Assembly: GCA_035516255.1 (NCBI GenBank)
Contig: DATJAL010000002.1
Location: forward strand, 186,001-250,000
Length of the DNA: 64,000 nt
Source of the DNA: Chitinivibrionales bacterium
GTDB lineage: Bacteria > Fibrobacterota > Chitinivibrionia > Chitinivibrionales > FEN-1185
Direction: 5' to 3'
Part shown: piece after piece, positions 16,944-25,656 of the stretch
How the letters are laid out: each line of letters opens with the position of its first letter
Numbering within the stretch: the first letter of the stretch is position 1
Translations under genes and position numbers: made by a program
The notes under the pieces: generated by a model
Told to the model about the DNA's origin: nothing
The model's input: the letters and a program-made list of their open reading frames with translations, nothing else
Databases searched by the model: none

Positions 16944-18032
16944 GTGAAAACGCCGCTACTACCGGAATCCAAAATATCTGTTCAGGCTTGCACCCGCTGT
17001 CTGATGCCTTCGACGTATCCCGGCATCGCCTTTGATGCCAACGGCGTCTGCAATCACTGCCGGAAATTTGTCAAACAAGAACCTCTCGGAAGGCAAAAAC
17101 TCCTTGAAGCAATCAACCCGGGCCGCGGAAGGAACTACGACGTTCTTATTGGCATCAGCGGCGGCAAAGACAGCTGTTATGTCGCCTACTTTGCCAAACG
17201 GGAGCTGAACCTCCGGGTGCTCGCCGTGAGCTATGATTTCCCCTTCATGGTCGACCTGGCGCGCAGCAACATCCGCGCCGTCTGCGAAAGTCTGGCCGTC
17301 GAATACCGCATTGTCAGGACCAAGCGCAATCTCGAATACCGCTTGCTCCGCAATCATCTTATGTCGCTCTTGAAAACCGGCACCACCTGGGGTCAGTGCA
17401 TGTTCTGCCATTATGGAATCGAGGCCATTTTGCGCAAGGTTGCGATGGAAGAGGGAATCCCCGTGATGTTAAGCGGGACCACTTCCAACGAACTGTGGTG
17501 GGATCCCGGCAACAGGACAAAATTCCTTTTCGACCGGGTAAAGCGCCTCACGCTTCTTGAAAAGGCAGGATTCGCATGGCGTCAATCACGCGCGTATGCA
17601 TGCCTGGTGGAACAGCGACGGCAGTTTCCAATACCCGGCAATAGCGCATTGAGCGCCTACCGCAGGCCCGCGCTGCCGCAAAGCGGGCCCCGGGCAATCA
17701 GAATGTTCGACTACGTCGCATGGGATCAGAAAGAAATCGAGGAGACGCTGATGCGGGAGGCCGGATGGCGGAAGCCGGACAAGGCGATCAGCTGGCGGTA
17801 CGACTGCATTCTCGAACCGCTGCTGGACTATACGTACAAGAAGGAATTCGGGATCTCATCGACGGGCCTTTACCTGTGCGGGCTCATCCGCAGCGGCATC
17901 ATGAACAGGGATGAGGCGGAGGGCATCCGCGCCCGCAGCGAAGACGGGCAATTATTGACAAAATGCGTCAGGGACGTCTTTAAATTCCTTAATCTTTCAC
18001 CGCAGTCGGCTGATGTGTTTTTAGCGCACTAA
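16944..18032 (+). CDS. N-acetyl sugar amidotransferase (WbpG/PseA-like PP-loop enzyme)
   Basis: Members use ATP and ammonia to turn an acetamido group of a sugar into an acetamidino group. The 362-residue protein has an N-terminal cysteine pair, CTRCLMPSTYPG and CNHC, the PP-loop ISGGKDS, and GQCMFCHYG; DYTYKKEFG is also family-typical. ATG at 16914 would overlap the previous gene by 29 bases, while GTG at 16944 has AAGGA eight bases upstream and is preferred. The usual HisH/HisF-like ammonia partners (WbpH/WbpI types) are not in the window. The DUF362 gene follows after 11 bases. Confidence 0.82.
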   Translation: MKTPLLPESKISVQACTRCLMPSTYPGIAFDANGVCNHCRKFVKQEPLGRQKLLEAINPGRGRNYDVLIGISGGKDSCYVAYFAKRELNLRVLAVSYDFPFMVDLARSNIRAVCESLAVEYRIVRTKRNLEYRLLRNHLMSLLKTGTTWGQCMFCHYGIEAILRKVAMEEGIPVMLSGTTSNELWWDPGNRTKFLFDRVKRLTLLEKAGFAWRQSRAYACLVEQRRQFPIPGNSALSAYRRPALPQSGPRAIRMFDYVAWDQKEIEETLMREAGWRKPDKAISWRYDCILEPLLDYTYKKEFGISSTGLYLCGLIRSGIMNRDEAEGIRARSEDGQLLTKCVRDVFKFLNLSPQSADVFLAH

Positions 18033-18043
18033 AGGAATGACTG

Positions 18044-19141
18044 ATGGCCGTCTATATCGCCAGAATTGAAAAAGGAATCCGTGGTTCGCTCGACAAGGTC
18101 ATCAGGCATTTCCTGAAGCCCGCCGACCTCGACCGCGGCGTTTTAATCAAGCCAAACATTGTGTTTCCGGTCACGGACCGGGGCATGGAAATAACGAGAA
18201 GGGCAGTTGTCGAACAAGTCGTTTTAATTCTGCGCGCCATGAAGCGGGACGCGGATATCGTCATCGGCGAAGGCGTTGCTGCGGGCGCGGACGCCAGGGA
18301 GAATTTTAGGGTGTCGGGATATGCCGATCTGTGCCGCGACCTCGGCGTGCCGCTTGTTGACCTTGAGACCGCCGAGAGGACCGATGTCGAATGGAAGTAC
18401 GGGCGGATATCCCTTCCGTCAATTGCGCTGACGCGTTTGTACATCAGCCTGCCGATTCTCAAGCTGAACAGCGCCGCGGGAATTTCAGGCGCCATGAAAA
18501 ACCAGAAAGGTCTGGTGAGCGCGGCGATGAAAAAACAGTTTCACCGGATGGGGTTGCACGAGCCGCTGGCTGAACTGAACAACGTCATCCAGCCACATCT
18601 GTCGATCGTCGATTGTGCCCGGCATTTCACGGGCCCGCTTTTTCTCGCCGGCCTCGGCACGGCGGAGCTTGATTCTTATATCGTCAATCTGCTCGGCATT
18701 GCGCCGCCGGAAAACATCCGGCTTGCCCGCGCCGGTGCGCCCCCCCCGGTTGTTCTGGGCGATACACCCTTTCGGCCGCGGAGCTCGTATAAAAACCTAT
18801 ACCGTCCCTTCAAGCGATTTTTGCGGCTCCGCATCTGGTCGGGGGCCGGCGCATGCTCCCTGTGCCGGCGGCGCTTGACGGAGATGAAATCGCCGGGGCT
18901 GCCGTTCCGGCGTTTTGGCCTGACTACCGCGATCAAGCTTGCCGCCCTGATGGCGGGCGGCGGAGACATCATTGTGGGGTCTGAACAAAGGCAGGTGCAG
19001 GGAGCAAAGCGGATCATTTGCTTCGGTGAGTGCGCGAAGAAAGCATTGGGAGGCGAATGCGATGATTGCATTCCCGGTTGCCCGCCTTCATTCGAAAACC
19101 TTGCGTTCTATCTAGGACGAAAAGGAAAAAGGCCGGCGTAA
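18044..19141 (+). CDS. DUF362-domain protein with Cys-rich C-terminus
   Basis: The 365-residue protein has the DUF362 core: LDRGVLIKPNIVFPV, DIVIGEGVA, ILKLNSAAGISGAMKNQKG and LSIVDCARHFTGP. The C-terminal 130 residues are not a standard 2x[4Fe-4S] ferredoxin but carry cysteines in CSLCRRR, CFGECAKKALGGECDDC and PGCPPS, which could hold a metal cluster. DUF362 proteins are linked to Fe-S redox steps without a defined reaction. AAAGGA lies seven bases before ATG. Its place between an amidotransferase and a glycosyltransferase suggests a redox step on a sugar or lipid carrier (inference). Confidence 0.75.
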   Translation: MAVYIARIEKGIRGSLDKVIRHFLKPADLDRGVLIKPNIVFPVTDRGMEITRRAVVEQVVLILRAMKRDADIVIGEGVAAGADARENFRVSGYADLCRDLGVPLVDLETAERTDVEWKYGRISLPSIALTRLYISLPILKLNSAAGISGAMKNQKGLVSAAMKKQFHRMGLHEPLAELNNVIQPHLSIVDCARHFTGPLFLAGLGTAELDSYIVNLLGIAPPENIRLARAGAPPPVVLGDTPFRPRSSYKNLYRPFKRFLRLRIWSGAGACSLCRRRLTEMKSPGLPFRRFGLTTAIKLAALMAGGGDIIVGSEQRQVQGAKRIICFGECAKKALGGECDDCIPGCPPSFENLAFYLGRKGKRPA

Positions 19142-19165
19142 TCAAGAAAATCGTAAAACGCCCCG

Positions 19166-20362
19166 ATGAAAAAACCTAAACACATTCTGATGATTGTTGA
19201 GAACAACACGCTTCCTTACGACCGGCGCGTGTGGCATGAGGCGCTTGCGGCGCGGGAATTGGGATATCGGGTTTCGGCAATCTGCCCTTATGACAAAAAA
19301 ATACAGAACCAGGAGCACGTCATCGAGGGCATTCGGATTTACCGCCATCCCAACATTGAGGGCAGCGGGATAGCGGGGCTTCTCCTCGAGTACGCGAATT
19401 CGCTCGTTTGGGAAATGCTGCTCGCGTTCCGTATTTTTCTCACCGACCGCTTCGACGTTGTGCATGTGGCGAACCCGCCTGATCATCTTTTCCTGGTTTT
19501 TCTGCCGTATAAAATATTCGGCGTCAAGTTCATTTTCGACCATCATGACATTACGCCGGAAAATTTTGAAGCCAAATTCGGACGCAAGGGATTTTTTGTC
19601 AAGGCGCTTTTTCTCATGGAACGGATATCCTTTCTTTGCGCCGATCTCGTGATATCCACCAACCAGAGCTACAAGCAGATCGCCCTGGACCGCGGAAAGC
19701 GCAACGAGAAAGATATCATTGTGGTTCGGAACGGTCCCGATGCCGATATCATGCGCAGCGTAAGGCCGAACGGCGATCTTCGCAACGGGTTCCGGTATCT
19801 GGTGGGATACGTGGGCGTTATCGGGCAGCAGGAAGGCATCGAGAATCTGTTGGCGGCGGCCGATCATATTGTCCGCAAAGTCAACCGTACCGACATCAAA
19901 TTCATCGTGGTGGGCACGGGGCCGCATTGGCGTTCGGTGGTGAAACTGTGCGGGGAGATGGGGATCGACCGTTATGTGCAATTCACCGGCTACATTTCAG
20001 ACCATGATCTGTACGAAATCCTCTCCTCGGTGGATGTCTGCGTGAATCCGGAGTTCGATAATGAGTTTACCGACAAATCAACCATGATCAAGATCATGGA
20101 GTACATGACCTTTGGAAAGCCCATCGTCCAGTTTTACACCAAGGAGGGGGAAGTGACCGCCGGGGAGTCGGCGTGTTATGTCCGCGAGAATTCACCGGTC
20201 CTGTTTGCCGAAGCCCTGCTCGAACTTCTTGACGATGGGGAGCGCCGCGCCACGATGGGCAAAATCGGCCAGGATCGCATCGACACGGACCTCGGCTGGC
20301 CCCGGCAGAAATTAAACCTTAAAATCGCCTATGAACGGGTCCTGGGACCCAGGGTCCCATGA
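19166..20362 (+). CDS. Glycosyltransferase family 4 (WbuB-like)
   Basis: This GT-B glycosyltransferase has 398 residues. It opens with HILMIVENNTLPYDRRVWHEA, the WbuB-type start that binds the acceptor region, and the C-terminal Rossmann half carries YVGVIGQQEGIENLL, KFIVVGTGPHW and PEFDNEFTDKSTMIKIMEYM. The latter supplies the E-x7-E-like donor-binding stretch. It acts on a lipid-linked glycan at the inner membrane. No strong ribosome site is seen; the gene begins 24 bases after the DUF362 stop and is likely part of the same operon. Confidence 0.88.
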   Translation: MKKPKHILMIVENNTLPYDRRVWHEALAARELGYRVSAICPYDKKIQNQEHVIEGIRIYRHPNIEGSGIAGLLLEYANSLVWEMLLAFRIFLTDRFDVVHVANPPDHLFLVFLPYKIFGVKFIFDHHDITPENFEAKFGRKGFFVKALFLMERISFLCADLVISTNQSYKQIALDRGKRNEKDIIVVRNGPDADIMRSVRPNGDLRNGFRYLVGYVGVIGQQEGIENLLAAADHIVRKVNRTDIKFIVVGTGPHWRSVVKLCGEMGIDRYVQFTGYISDHDLYEILSSVDVCVNPEFDNEFTDKSTMIKIMEYMTFGKPIVQFYTKEGEVTAGESACYVRENSPVLFAEALLELLDDGERRATMGKIGQDRIDTDLGWPRQKLNLKIAYERVLGPRVP

Positions 20363-20433
20363 CCATTGTTTCCCCTGCGTCACCGGAACTTCACTAAATA
20401 CCTTTTTTGCATGTTTCTGAAAAGGAAAATGGC

Positions 20434-21747
20434 ATGAAAATCAGCGTTTTTGGCCTTGGCTATGTTGGCAGCGTGAGCCTCGGTTGCCTGGCCCGGATGG
20501 GACATACCGTGGTCGGTGTGGATGTCAACCCCCTCAAGGTGGATTTCATCAACGAGGGAAAGTCGCCGATCGTCGAAACCGAGATTTCCGAAATAATCCA
20601 TGAGCAGCGGAAAAAGGGCGCGGTCTCGGCAACGGCCACCATTAAGGAGGCGATCCTGAATACCGATGTCACTTTTATCTGCGTCGGAACACCTTCGACC
20701 GCTCAGGGGCACCTGAATCTCGACGGCATTTTCCGCGTTGCCCGCGATATCGGTTCGGGCATAACTGAAAAAAGGGGTTTCCATGTTATCGCCATCCGTT
20801 CGACCGTAATGCCGGGAACCAATGAAACGGTAACCGAAATTATTGAACAGGCCTCTGGAAAGAAACGGTCCGAAGATTTTTCGGTTGTGTCAAACCCTGA
20901 ATTCCTCCGCGAAGGCACTGCGGTTTACGATTACTTCAATCCGCCCTATACCCTTATCGGCGCGTCGGAAAAAAAGGCAGTCAATATCATGAGAGAGGTG
21001 TATAAAAACCTTGAAGCGCCGCTTATAGAAACCGCGATACGCACCGCGGAAATGATCAAATACGTCAATAATTCGTTTCATGCCCTTAAAATCGCCTTTG
21101 CCAATGAAGTCGGCGCGATCTGCAAGAGTCTGGGAGTCAATTCCCATGAGCTCATGGAGATATTCTGCCGTGACACAAAGTTAAACATTTCCCCCCATTA
21201 TCTTAAGCCAGGTTTTGCCTACGGGGGGTCATGCCTGCCCAAGGACCTCAAGGCGTTTTGCACCATCGCCCATGATCATTACCTGAAGTGCCCGATTCTC
21301 GAAAACATTCATGTGAGTAACGAAGCGCTCAAGGAATCGGTCCTTGAAAGGATACTGAGCTATGAAAAACAGAGAATAGGCTTTTTGGGGTTGAGCTTCA
21401 AGGCTGGCACCGATGATCTGCGGAGCAGCCCGATAGTTGACATTATGGAAAAACTTCTCGGCAAGGGATTCGATATCCGTGTCTATGATAAAAATGTTCA
21501 TTTGTCAAAATTAGTTGGCGCCAACCGTGAATATATCCTGCGCCGGATCCCTTTTATAGCGCGGTTTATAACGCAAATTGCTTCGGAGGTCGTTGATAAT
21601 TCCGATTTGGTGGTCATTGTTAATAAAGATGAAGAATTCAAAAAAATCCTCGAAGGCCTGCCTAAGGACGCCCTTCTTCTTGATCTGGCAAATCTCGATT
21701 TTACAGGAAAGAAGGAAATGAACAATTACAGCGGGGTGGCGTGGTGA
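20434..21747 (+). CDS. algD: GDP-mannose 6-dehydrogenase (AlgD-like)
   Basis: The enzyme oxidises GDP-mannose to GDP-mannuronate with NAD. The 437-residue protein begins ISVFGLGYVGSVSLGCL (NAD site), has CVGTPST, SNPEFLREGTAV, and the catalytic Cys in GFAYGGSCLPKDLKA. FLGLSFKAGTDDLRSSP and the C-terminal GVAW ending match AlgD more closely than UDP-glucose dehydrogenases. ATG 20434 follows AAAGGA; the frame extends back to a TTG at 20407. Its stop overlaps the beta-helix gene by GTGA. It implies a mannuronate-containing polymer, although no alginate synthase genes are in the window. Confidence 0.85.
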   Translation: MKISVFGLGYVGSVSLGCLARMGHTVVGVDVNPLKVDFINEGKSPIVETEISEIIHEQRKKGAVSATATIKEAILNTDVTFICVGTPSTAQGHLNLDGIFRVARDIGSGITEKRGFHVIAIRSTVMPGTNETVTEIIEQASGKKRSEDFSVVSNPEFLREGTAVYDYFNPPYTLIGASEKKAVNIMREVYKNLEAPLIETAIRTAEMIKYVNNSFHALKIAFANEVGAICKSLGVNSHELMEIFCRDTKLNISPHYLKPGFAYGGSCLPKDLKAFCTIAHDHYLKCPILENIHVSNEALKESVLERILSYEKQRIGFLGLSFKAGTDDLRSSPIVDIMEKLLGKGFDIRVYDKNVHLSKLVGANREYILRRIPFIARFITQIASEVVDNSDLVVIVNKDEEFKKILEGLPKDALLLDLANLDFTGKKEMNNYSGVAW

Positions 21748-23264
21748 AAAATCGCGCCGTTTCATTTTGTGCCACGGCTTTTTTTGCTGCCTCGAAAGAA
21801 TTACGGACTGCAGGCGTGTTCGTGCTTGCCTTCTGGATTCAAACGGTGTTTTCCGAGAAACAGTTTTATGTCGATCCGGAATATCTCGGCGCATCGGAAA
21901 TCGGATCTGCGTACGCCCCGTTCAAATATTTGGACGGTAATGCCTGGAACGCCATCAACGCATCGTTGGCCCATGAGAACACGGTGGTTTATTTCGCTTC
22001 CCGGAAGGCCTTAACCGATCAGAACAAAATATACGACAAAGGATCTGATGGAATGCCCCGCGAAATCGACCTGTGCCATAGAGATCCGAAAACGGCCAAC
22101 ACGCTCAGCTTTAATGGAAGAAAATATTACAACTCGAACCAAGCTGCTCCGCGATGGGACGTGAACACGGGATTATCGCGATGCAGTGTCGCCGGTTTTA
22201 ACTCGCAGAACGAACGGCATCAGAAATACAGCAACATAATCATCGAAGGCTTTACAATAAGGAAAGACGTTGACGGCAAGGCGATTTCGATATGCGGCGA
22301 CAACTGGGTTGTGACCAATTGTGACATATCGCACGGCAAATCCGTAAAAGACGGGCCTCTTTTTCTGATAGTGCCCACGGCGGATCAGCATTTTGAGGGA
22401 AGTTCATCCTATGCTCCTGACTGCCATAATATTCGCATTGAAAACAATGTCATTCATGACAGCTACGGCGAATTGATTTACATCGGCGGCGGCGGCTGCT
22501 CGAAAAGCGATCCGACCGGCATGGCCGTGTGCCAGGGATTTTTATCGCACACTGGAATACTGATAAAAAACAATAAACTGTTTAACGGCGGCATATTTGG
22601 CGGTCAAGGCGATGGTATAGACTGCAAGGCGGGGATACGCGACCTTGTCATAGGCGGGAACGAGATTTTCAACCTTAACAGCCCTACCGCGCGGGGCATT
22701 GTTTTGGAAGGGCAGAGTACCAATGGTCCGGTTCAGGACATCGTCATCGAAAATAACCACATCCATCATTGCACCCATCTGGAAGACGCCGCACTGACGC
22801 TTGCCAACAGCTGGGGGACCCCCAACGGCGTAATCATTCGAAACAATGTCATTGAAAGTAATGATGCGGCTGGAATAAAAGTGTATGACGGCCAATCAAT
22901 AAAAATAGTAGGCAACACGATAGTCAGTAATCGGTCCTTTGGCATTGTGGTTTCGAGCGGCCCGGTGGAAATACGCAATAATCTCCTTATAGAAAACAAC
23001 AATAAATCTGCCCAGGTGTTCCTCTGCGGCGCATGTAAAAATTCAAATAACGGGTTTTCAAATACCTGGGGCAAAGGGGCGTGCGCTCATTGTGTGCCCG
23101 AGTGTTCGATGCCAGACTTTGCGGATGCTCAAAAATCTCGTTTCTGGCTGAAGCCCAATGCGCCGGAGGTCCGCAAGGGCATTGCGGTGGCTGAAGACTC
23201 GTTGGATATTCTCGGCAATAAACGAAAGCCGCCGGTCGGCATCGGTGCCTATGAATCCCGATAA
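21744..23264 (+). CDS. Secreted right-handed parallel beta-helix protein
   Basis: The 506-residue protein has an N-terminal export signal (hydrophobic stretch about residues 20-36) and then PbH1 repeats typical of polysaccharide lyases and epimerases: IIIEGFTIRKD, IRIENNVIHDS, ILIKNNKLFNG, IVIENNHIHHC, VIIRNNVIESN. A cysteine-rich stretch follows (CGACKNSNNG, CAHCVPEC). AlgG's DPHDRS motif is not found, so epimerase activity is not assured. GTG 21744 overlaps the algD stop by four bases; GTG 21741 is also possible. Placement after algD suggests it modifies or degrades the uronic polymer. Confidence 0.8.
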   Translation: MKNRAVSFCATAFFAASKELRTAGVFVLAFWIQTVFSEKQFYVDPEYLGASEIGSAYAPFKYLDGNAWNAINASLAHENTVVYFASRKALTDQNKIYDKGSDGMPREIDLCHRDPKTANTLSFNGRKYYNSNQAAPRWDVNTGLSRCSVAGFNSQNERHQKYSNIIIEGFTIRKDVDGKAISICGDNWVVTNCDISHGKSVKDGPLFLIVPTADQHFEGSSSYAPDCHNIRIENNVIHDSYGELIYIGGGGCSKSDPTGMAVCQGFLSHTGILIKNNKLFNGGIFGGQGDGIDCKAGIRDLVIGGNEIFNLNSPTARGIVLEGQSTNGPVQDIVIENNHIHHCTHLEDAALTLANSWGTPNGVIIRNNVIESNDAAGIKVYDGQSIKIVGNTIVSNRSFGIVVSSGPVEIRNNLLIENNNKSAQVFLCGACKNSNNGFSNTWGKGACAHCVPECSMPDFADAQKSRFWLKPNAPEVRKGIAVAEDSLDILGNKRKPPVGIGAYESR

Positions 23265-23274
23265 AGGGCATGCT

Positions 23275-23293
23275 CTTCCGTAATTGACGGAAG
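23275..23293 (+). other. Short hairpin between beta-helix and Wzy-like genes
   Basis: CTTCCGT (23275-23281) pairs perfectly with ACGGAAG (23287-23293) over a five-base loop. No T-run follows, so it may be an mRNA-processing or stability structure and not a terminator. Confidence 0.4.
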
Positions 23294-23318
23294 GGATTGT
23301 TGAAGGAAAAATGGTCTT

Positions 23319-24620
23319 ATGAAATTGCTCAACCGGTTCATTTGCATTTGGCTGGCCCTCCAGCCGTTTTTTTGGGGGCCGAGCAGTCCGGGGATAGGCA
23401 TTCATTTTCTCAACCAGATTCGGCTAGACCGTATATTTTTTGTCGGTATCATTTTATTATTTACATTCAATGTGATCAGACGCAAAATCGTCCTCGCGCC
23501 CGTCTCGAAAATTGAAATAGTAATGATATTATTTTTTGTTTTCGCCTATGCCTCGATGGTTTTAGGAGGCGCCAATGCAGATCTAGAATATGGAAAAAAC
23601 AAATGGCTCAACGCCCTGATGAATATATCATTGTATCCCTTTGCCATATATTTTATCCAGAAAAATATTCCTTTTAAAAAAGAGGATTTCACCTTCATCT
23701 TATACACCTTTTGCCTTCTCGGGTGCTATCTTTCTCTTACCGCCTGTTTCGAACATTTTGGTCTTGAGCGATTTGTATGGCCCGATGCAATCATGGACCC
23801 GAGTCAGGGAACCCATTTCGGGAGGGCCCGCGGACCCTTTTTGGACGCGGTTGCCATGGGCAGAATATTGACGGTATGTTTTTTGTGTTTTGTGATGATG
23901 AGCACCGAGGTGCCCCGGTCGCTTAAGACATTTTTTTTCTTTTTCATATTTATTGCCACCGTGGCCGTTTATTACACCGAAACCCGCGGGCCGTGGATTG
24001 GATTCGGCCTCGCGCTCATCACCATTTTGATCGCCAAAACTAAAATGAGGCGGTATGCGATGACGCTGGCGGCCGTCATTGCGGTTATCGCTGTTTTTGG
24101 GGTGACGAAGAAATTCTCCCTATTTGAAGGGACGCTGTTTTCGCAGCGTCAGAATACCGTGGTCGAGCGGGAAATCAGCTATTCAACCACCTATAAGATA
24201 TTCCTCAGCAAGCCGGTCGTCGGCATAGGGTTTGGCAAGTTCAAGGACGCATGGTTTAAATACTTTTCCGGTTATACTCCCATGGATTTTGATGGAAGCC
24301 ATAATACCTGGCTAACTATGCTCTGTGAACTCGGCCTCATCGGCTCACTTTTTTATTTCTCGATCATTTTTGTTATGCTGCGGAAAACGTATTCACTGTT
24401 CAGGAGGCTTGACGAAACCAGTTCTTTTGAAAGAAATGTCGTTCTGCTTTCGCTGGCGATTGCTGTGATGTACGTTGTGACGGGAACTTTTTCCGATCTT
24501 CGATGGAGCTTGCTGCAGAATAATGTCACCTTTTTGTTTTGGGGAACGGTGGAGGCAATAAAGGCCCAAACCAACGGGAACATCGAAGCGGCAATACCTT
24601 CCAATGCGTTCCCATCTTAA
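23319..24620 (+). CDS. O-antigen ligase/polymerase family membrane protein (Wzy/WaaL-like)
   Basis: The 433-residue protein is a multi-pass membrane protein with about ten hydrophobic segments and the O-antigen ligase signature: ETRGPWIGFGLALI, then a large periplasmic loop with VVGIGFGKF and DGSHNTWL, which supplies the conserved His. It would join repeat units, or transfer the glycan to an acceptor, on the periplasmic side. AAGGA lies about 12 bases before ATG. A second, wider reading is a lipid A or protein glycan ligase; the pairing with a flippase at 25657 favours polymerase. Confidence 0.85.
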   Translation: MKLLNRFICIWLALQPFFWGPSSPGIGIHFLNQIRLDRIFFVGIILLFTFNVIRRKIVLAPVSKIEIVMILFFVFAYASMVLGGANADLEYGKNKWLNALMNISLYPFAIYFIQKNIPFKKEDFTFILYTFCLLGCYLSLTACFEHFGLERFVWPDAIMDPSQGTHFGRARGPFLDAVAMGRILTVCFLCFVMMSTEVPRSLKTFFFFFIFIATVAVYYTETRGPWIGFGLALITILIAKTKMRRYAMTLAAVIAVIAVFGVTKKFSLFEGTLFSQRQNTVVEREISYSTTYKIFLSKPVVGIGFGKFKDAWFKYFSGYTPMDFDGSHNTWLTMLCELGLIGSLFYFSIIFVMLRKTYSLFRRLDETSSFERNVVLLSLAIAVMYVVTGTFSDLRWSLLQNNVTFLFWGTVEAIKAQTNGNIEAAIPSNAFPS

Positions 24621-24657
24621 TCATGCCATATTGCAATTGGTAAAATGATTCATTTGC

Positions 24658-25632
24658 ATGCGCAACTATCCGCTTGATTTCGTCAAAGGGCTTCTGGTTG
24701 AGGCAATGATCGTATATCACAGCATCAACTATTTTTATGGGGCGCATCATTTTTTATTGTCCTATATCGATTTTGTAACATCAGGATTTGTTTTTTTATC
24801 TGGATTTATTATTCCCGCGCTTTATTTAAAGAAATATGACAATAATATAGATGCGATTTTCAATCGATTGATTGTTCGGGGCATAAAAATTGCCGGCCTG
24901 TTCCTTGTCATCAATACCGCAGTTCATTTACTTATAGCGACGAATTATAACGGCGTCCATCTGGGGCTTGTTGAATTTTATAGGAATATTTGGTACGTGC
25001 TTGTTCCGGGCGATCGCCGGTTGTCGGCATTTGAACTGCTCTTGCCCATAGCATATACCTTGGTGTTCTCGGCGATTTTGTTGAAATTCGTTGATAAAAA
25101 GATTATCCCGATCATTGTTGCCGCCATTTTTGTTTGGTGCATGATTATTAACGACCGCATATTCAATTTGTTCTATTTAAATTTTGGTTTAAGCGGATTT
25201 GTGTTAGGACTTCTATCAAACGGATTCCCTTTCTACAAGGTCTTTTACCGTAGAAAATGGCTTAGCATTTTTCCCGTGGGGCTTTATTTTTTGGTGATTT
25301 TTCTTTTTAAAAAAGACGCTATGATCGTTTATTTCCTTGGAACGGTGGCTGTTTTAGGAGCAACATATCTGTGGGGAACGGTTGTGTCACCATATTCAAT
25401 AGTCCGAAAAACAATTATTATCATGGGCGAATACTCGCTTCTTGGTTATCTCATGCAAATATTCTTTCTTCAGATACTGTTTAGGGTGTGGGGGAATGTG
25501 TTCAACGGGCAAAACGGTATTTTGTACTCAATTCTTATTACGACCGTAATAGTATGGGGCTTATGCTTTACGGTAAACAGCACGCGGCGACAAAGCATTC
25601 TTGTCAATAAAATATACAAATTCGTTTTTTAG
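24658..25632 (+). CDS. Acyltransferase-3/OpgC-like membrane protein
   Basis: The 324-residue protein opens with RNYPLDFVKGLLVEAMIVYHS, the R-x-D-x-x-KG start of membrane acyltransferases, and has about ten hydrophobic helices. TSGFVFLSGFIIP is family-like. It probably acetylates or succinylates the glycan across the inner membrane. Base composition is clearly richer in A+T than the flanking housekeeping genes, which suggests recent acquisition. The ribosome site is weak. The substrate is unknown. Confidence 0.72.
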   Translation: MRNYPLDFVKGLLVEAMIVYHSINYFYGAHHFLLSYIDFVTSGFVFLSGFIIPALYLKKYDNNIDAIFNRLIVRGIKIAGLFLVINTAVHLLIATNYNGVHLGLVEFYRNIWYVLVPGDRRLSAFELLLPIAYTLVFSAILLKFVDKKIIPIIVAAIFVWCMIINDRIFNLFYLNFGLSGFVLGLLSNGFPFYKVFYRRKWLSIFPVGLYFLVIFLFKKDAMIVYFLGTVAVLGATYLWGTVVSPYSIVRKTIIIMGEYSLLGYLMQIFFLQILFRVWGNVFNGQNGILYSILITTVIVWGLCFTVNSTRRQSILVNKIYKFVF

Positions 25633-25656
25633 GAGTACATCCGGCTGTTTTGAACG

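Noticed and set aside
21744-23264. Calling the beta-helix protein AlgG because algD is adjacent
   Set aside because: The AlgG catalytic motif was not found and the repeats fit beta-helix lyases in general.
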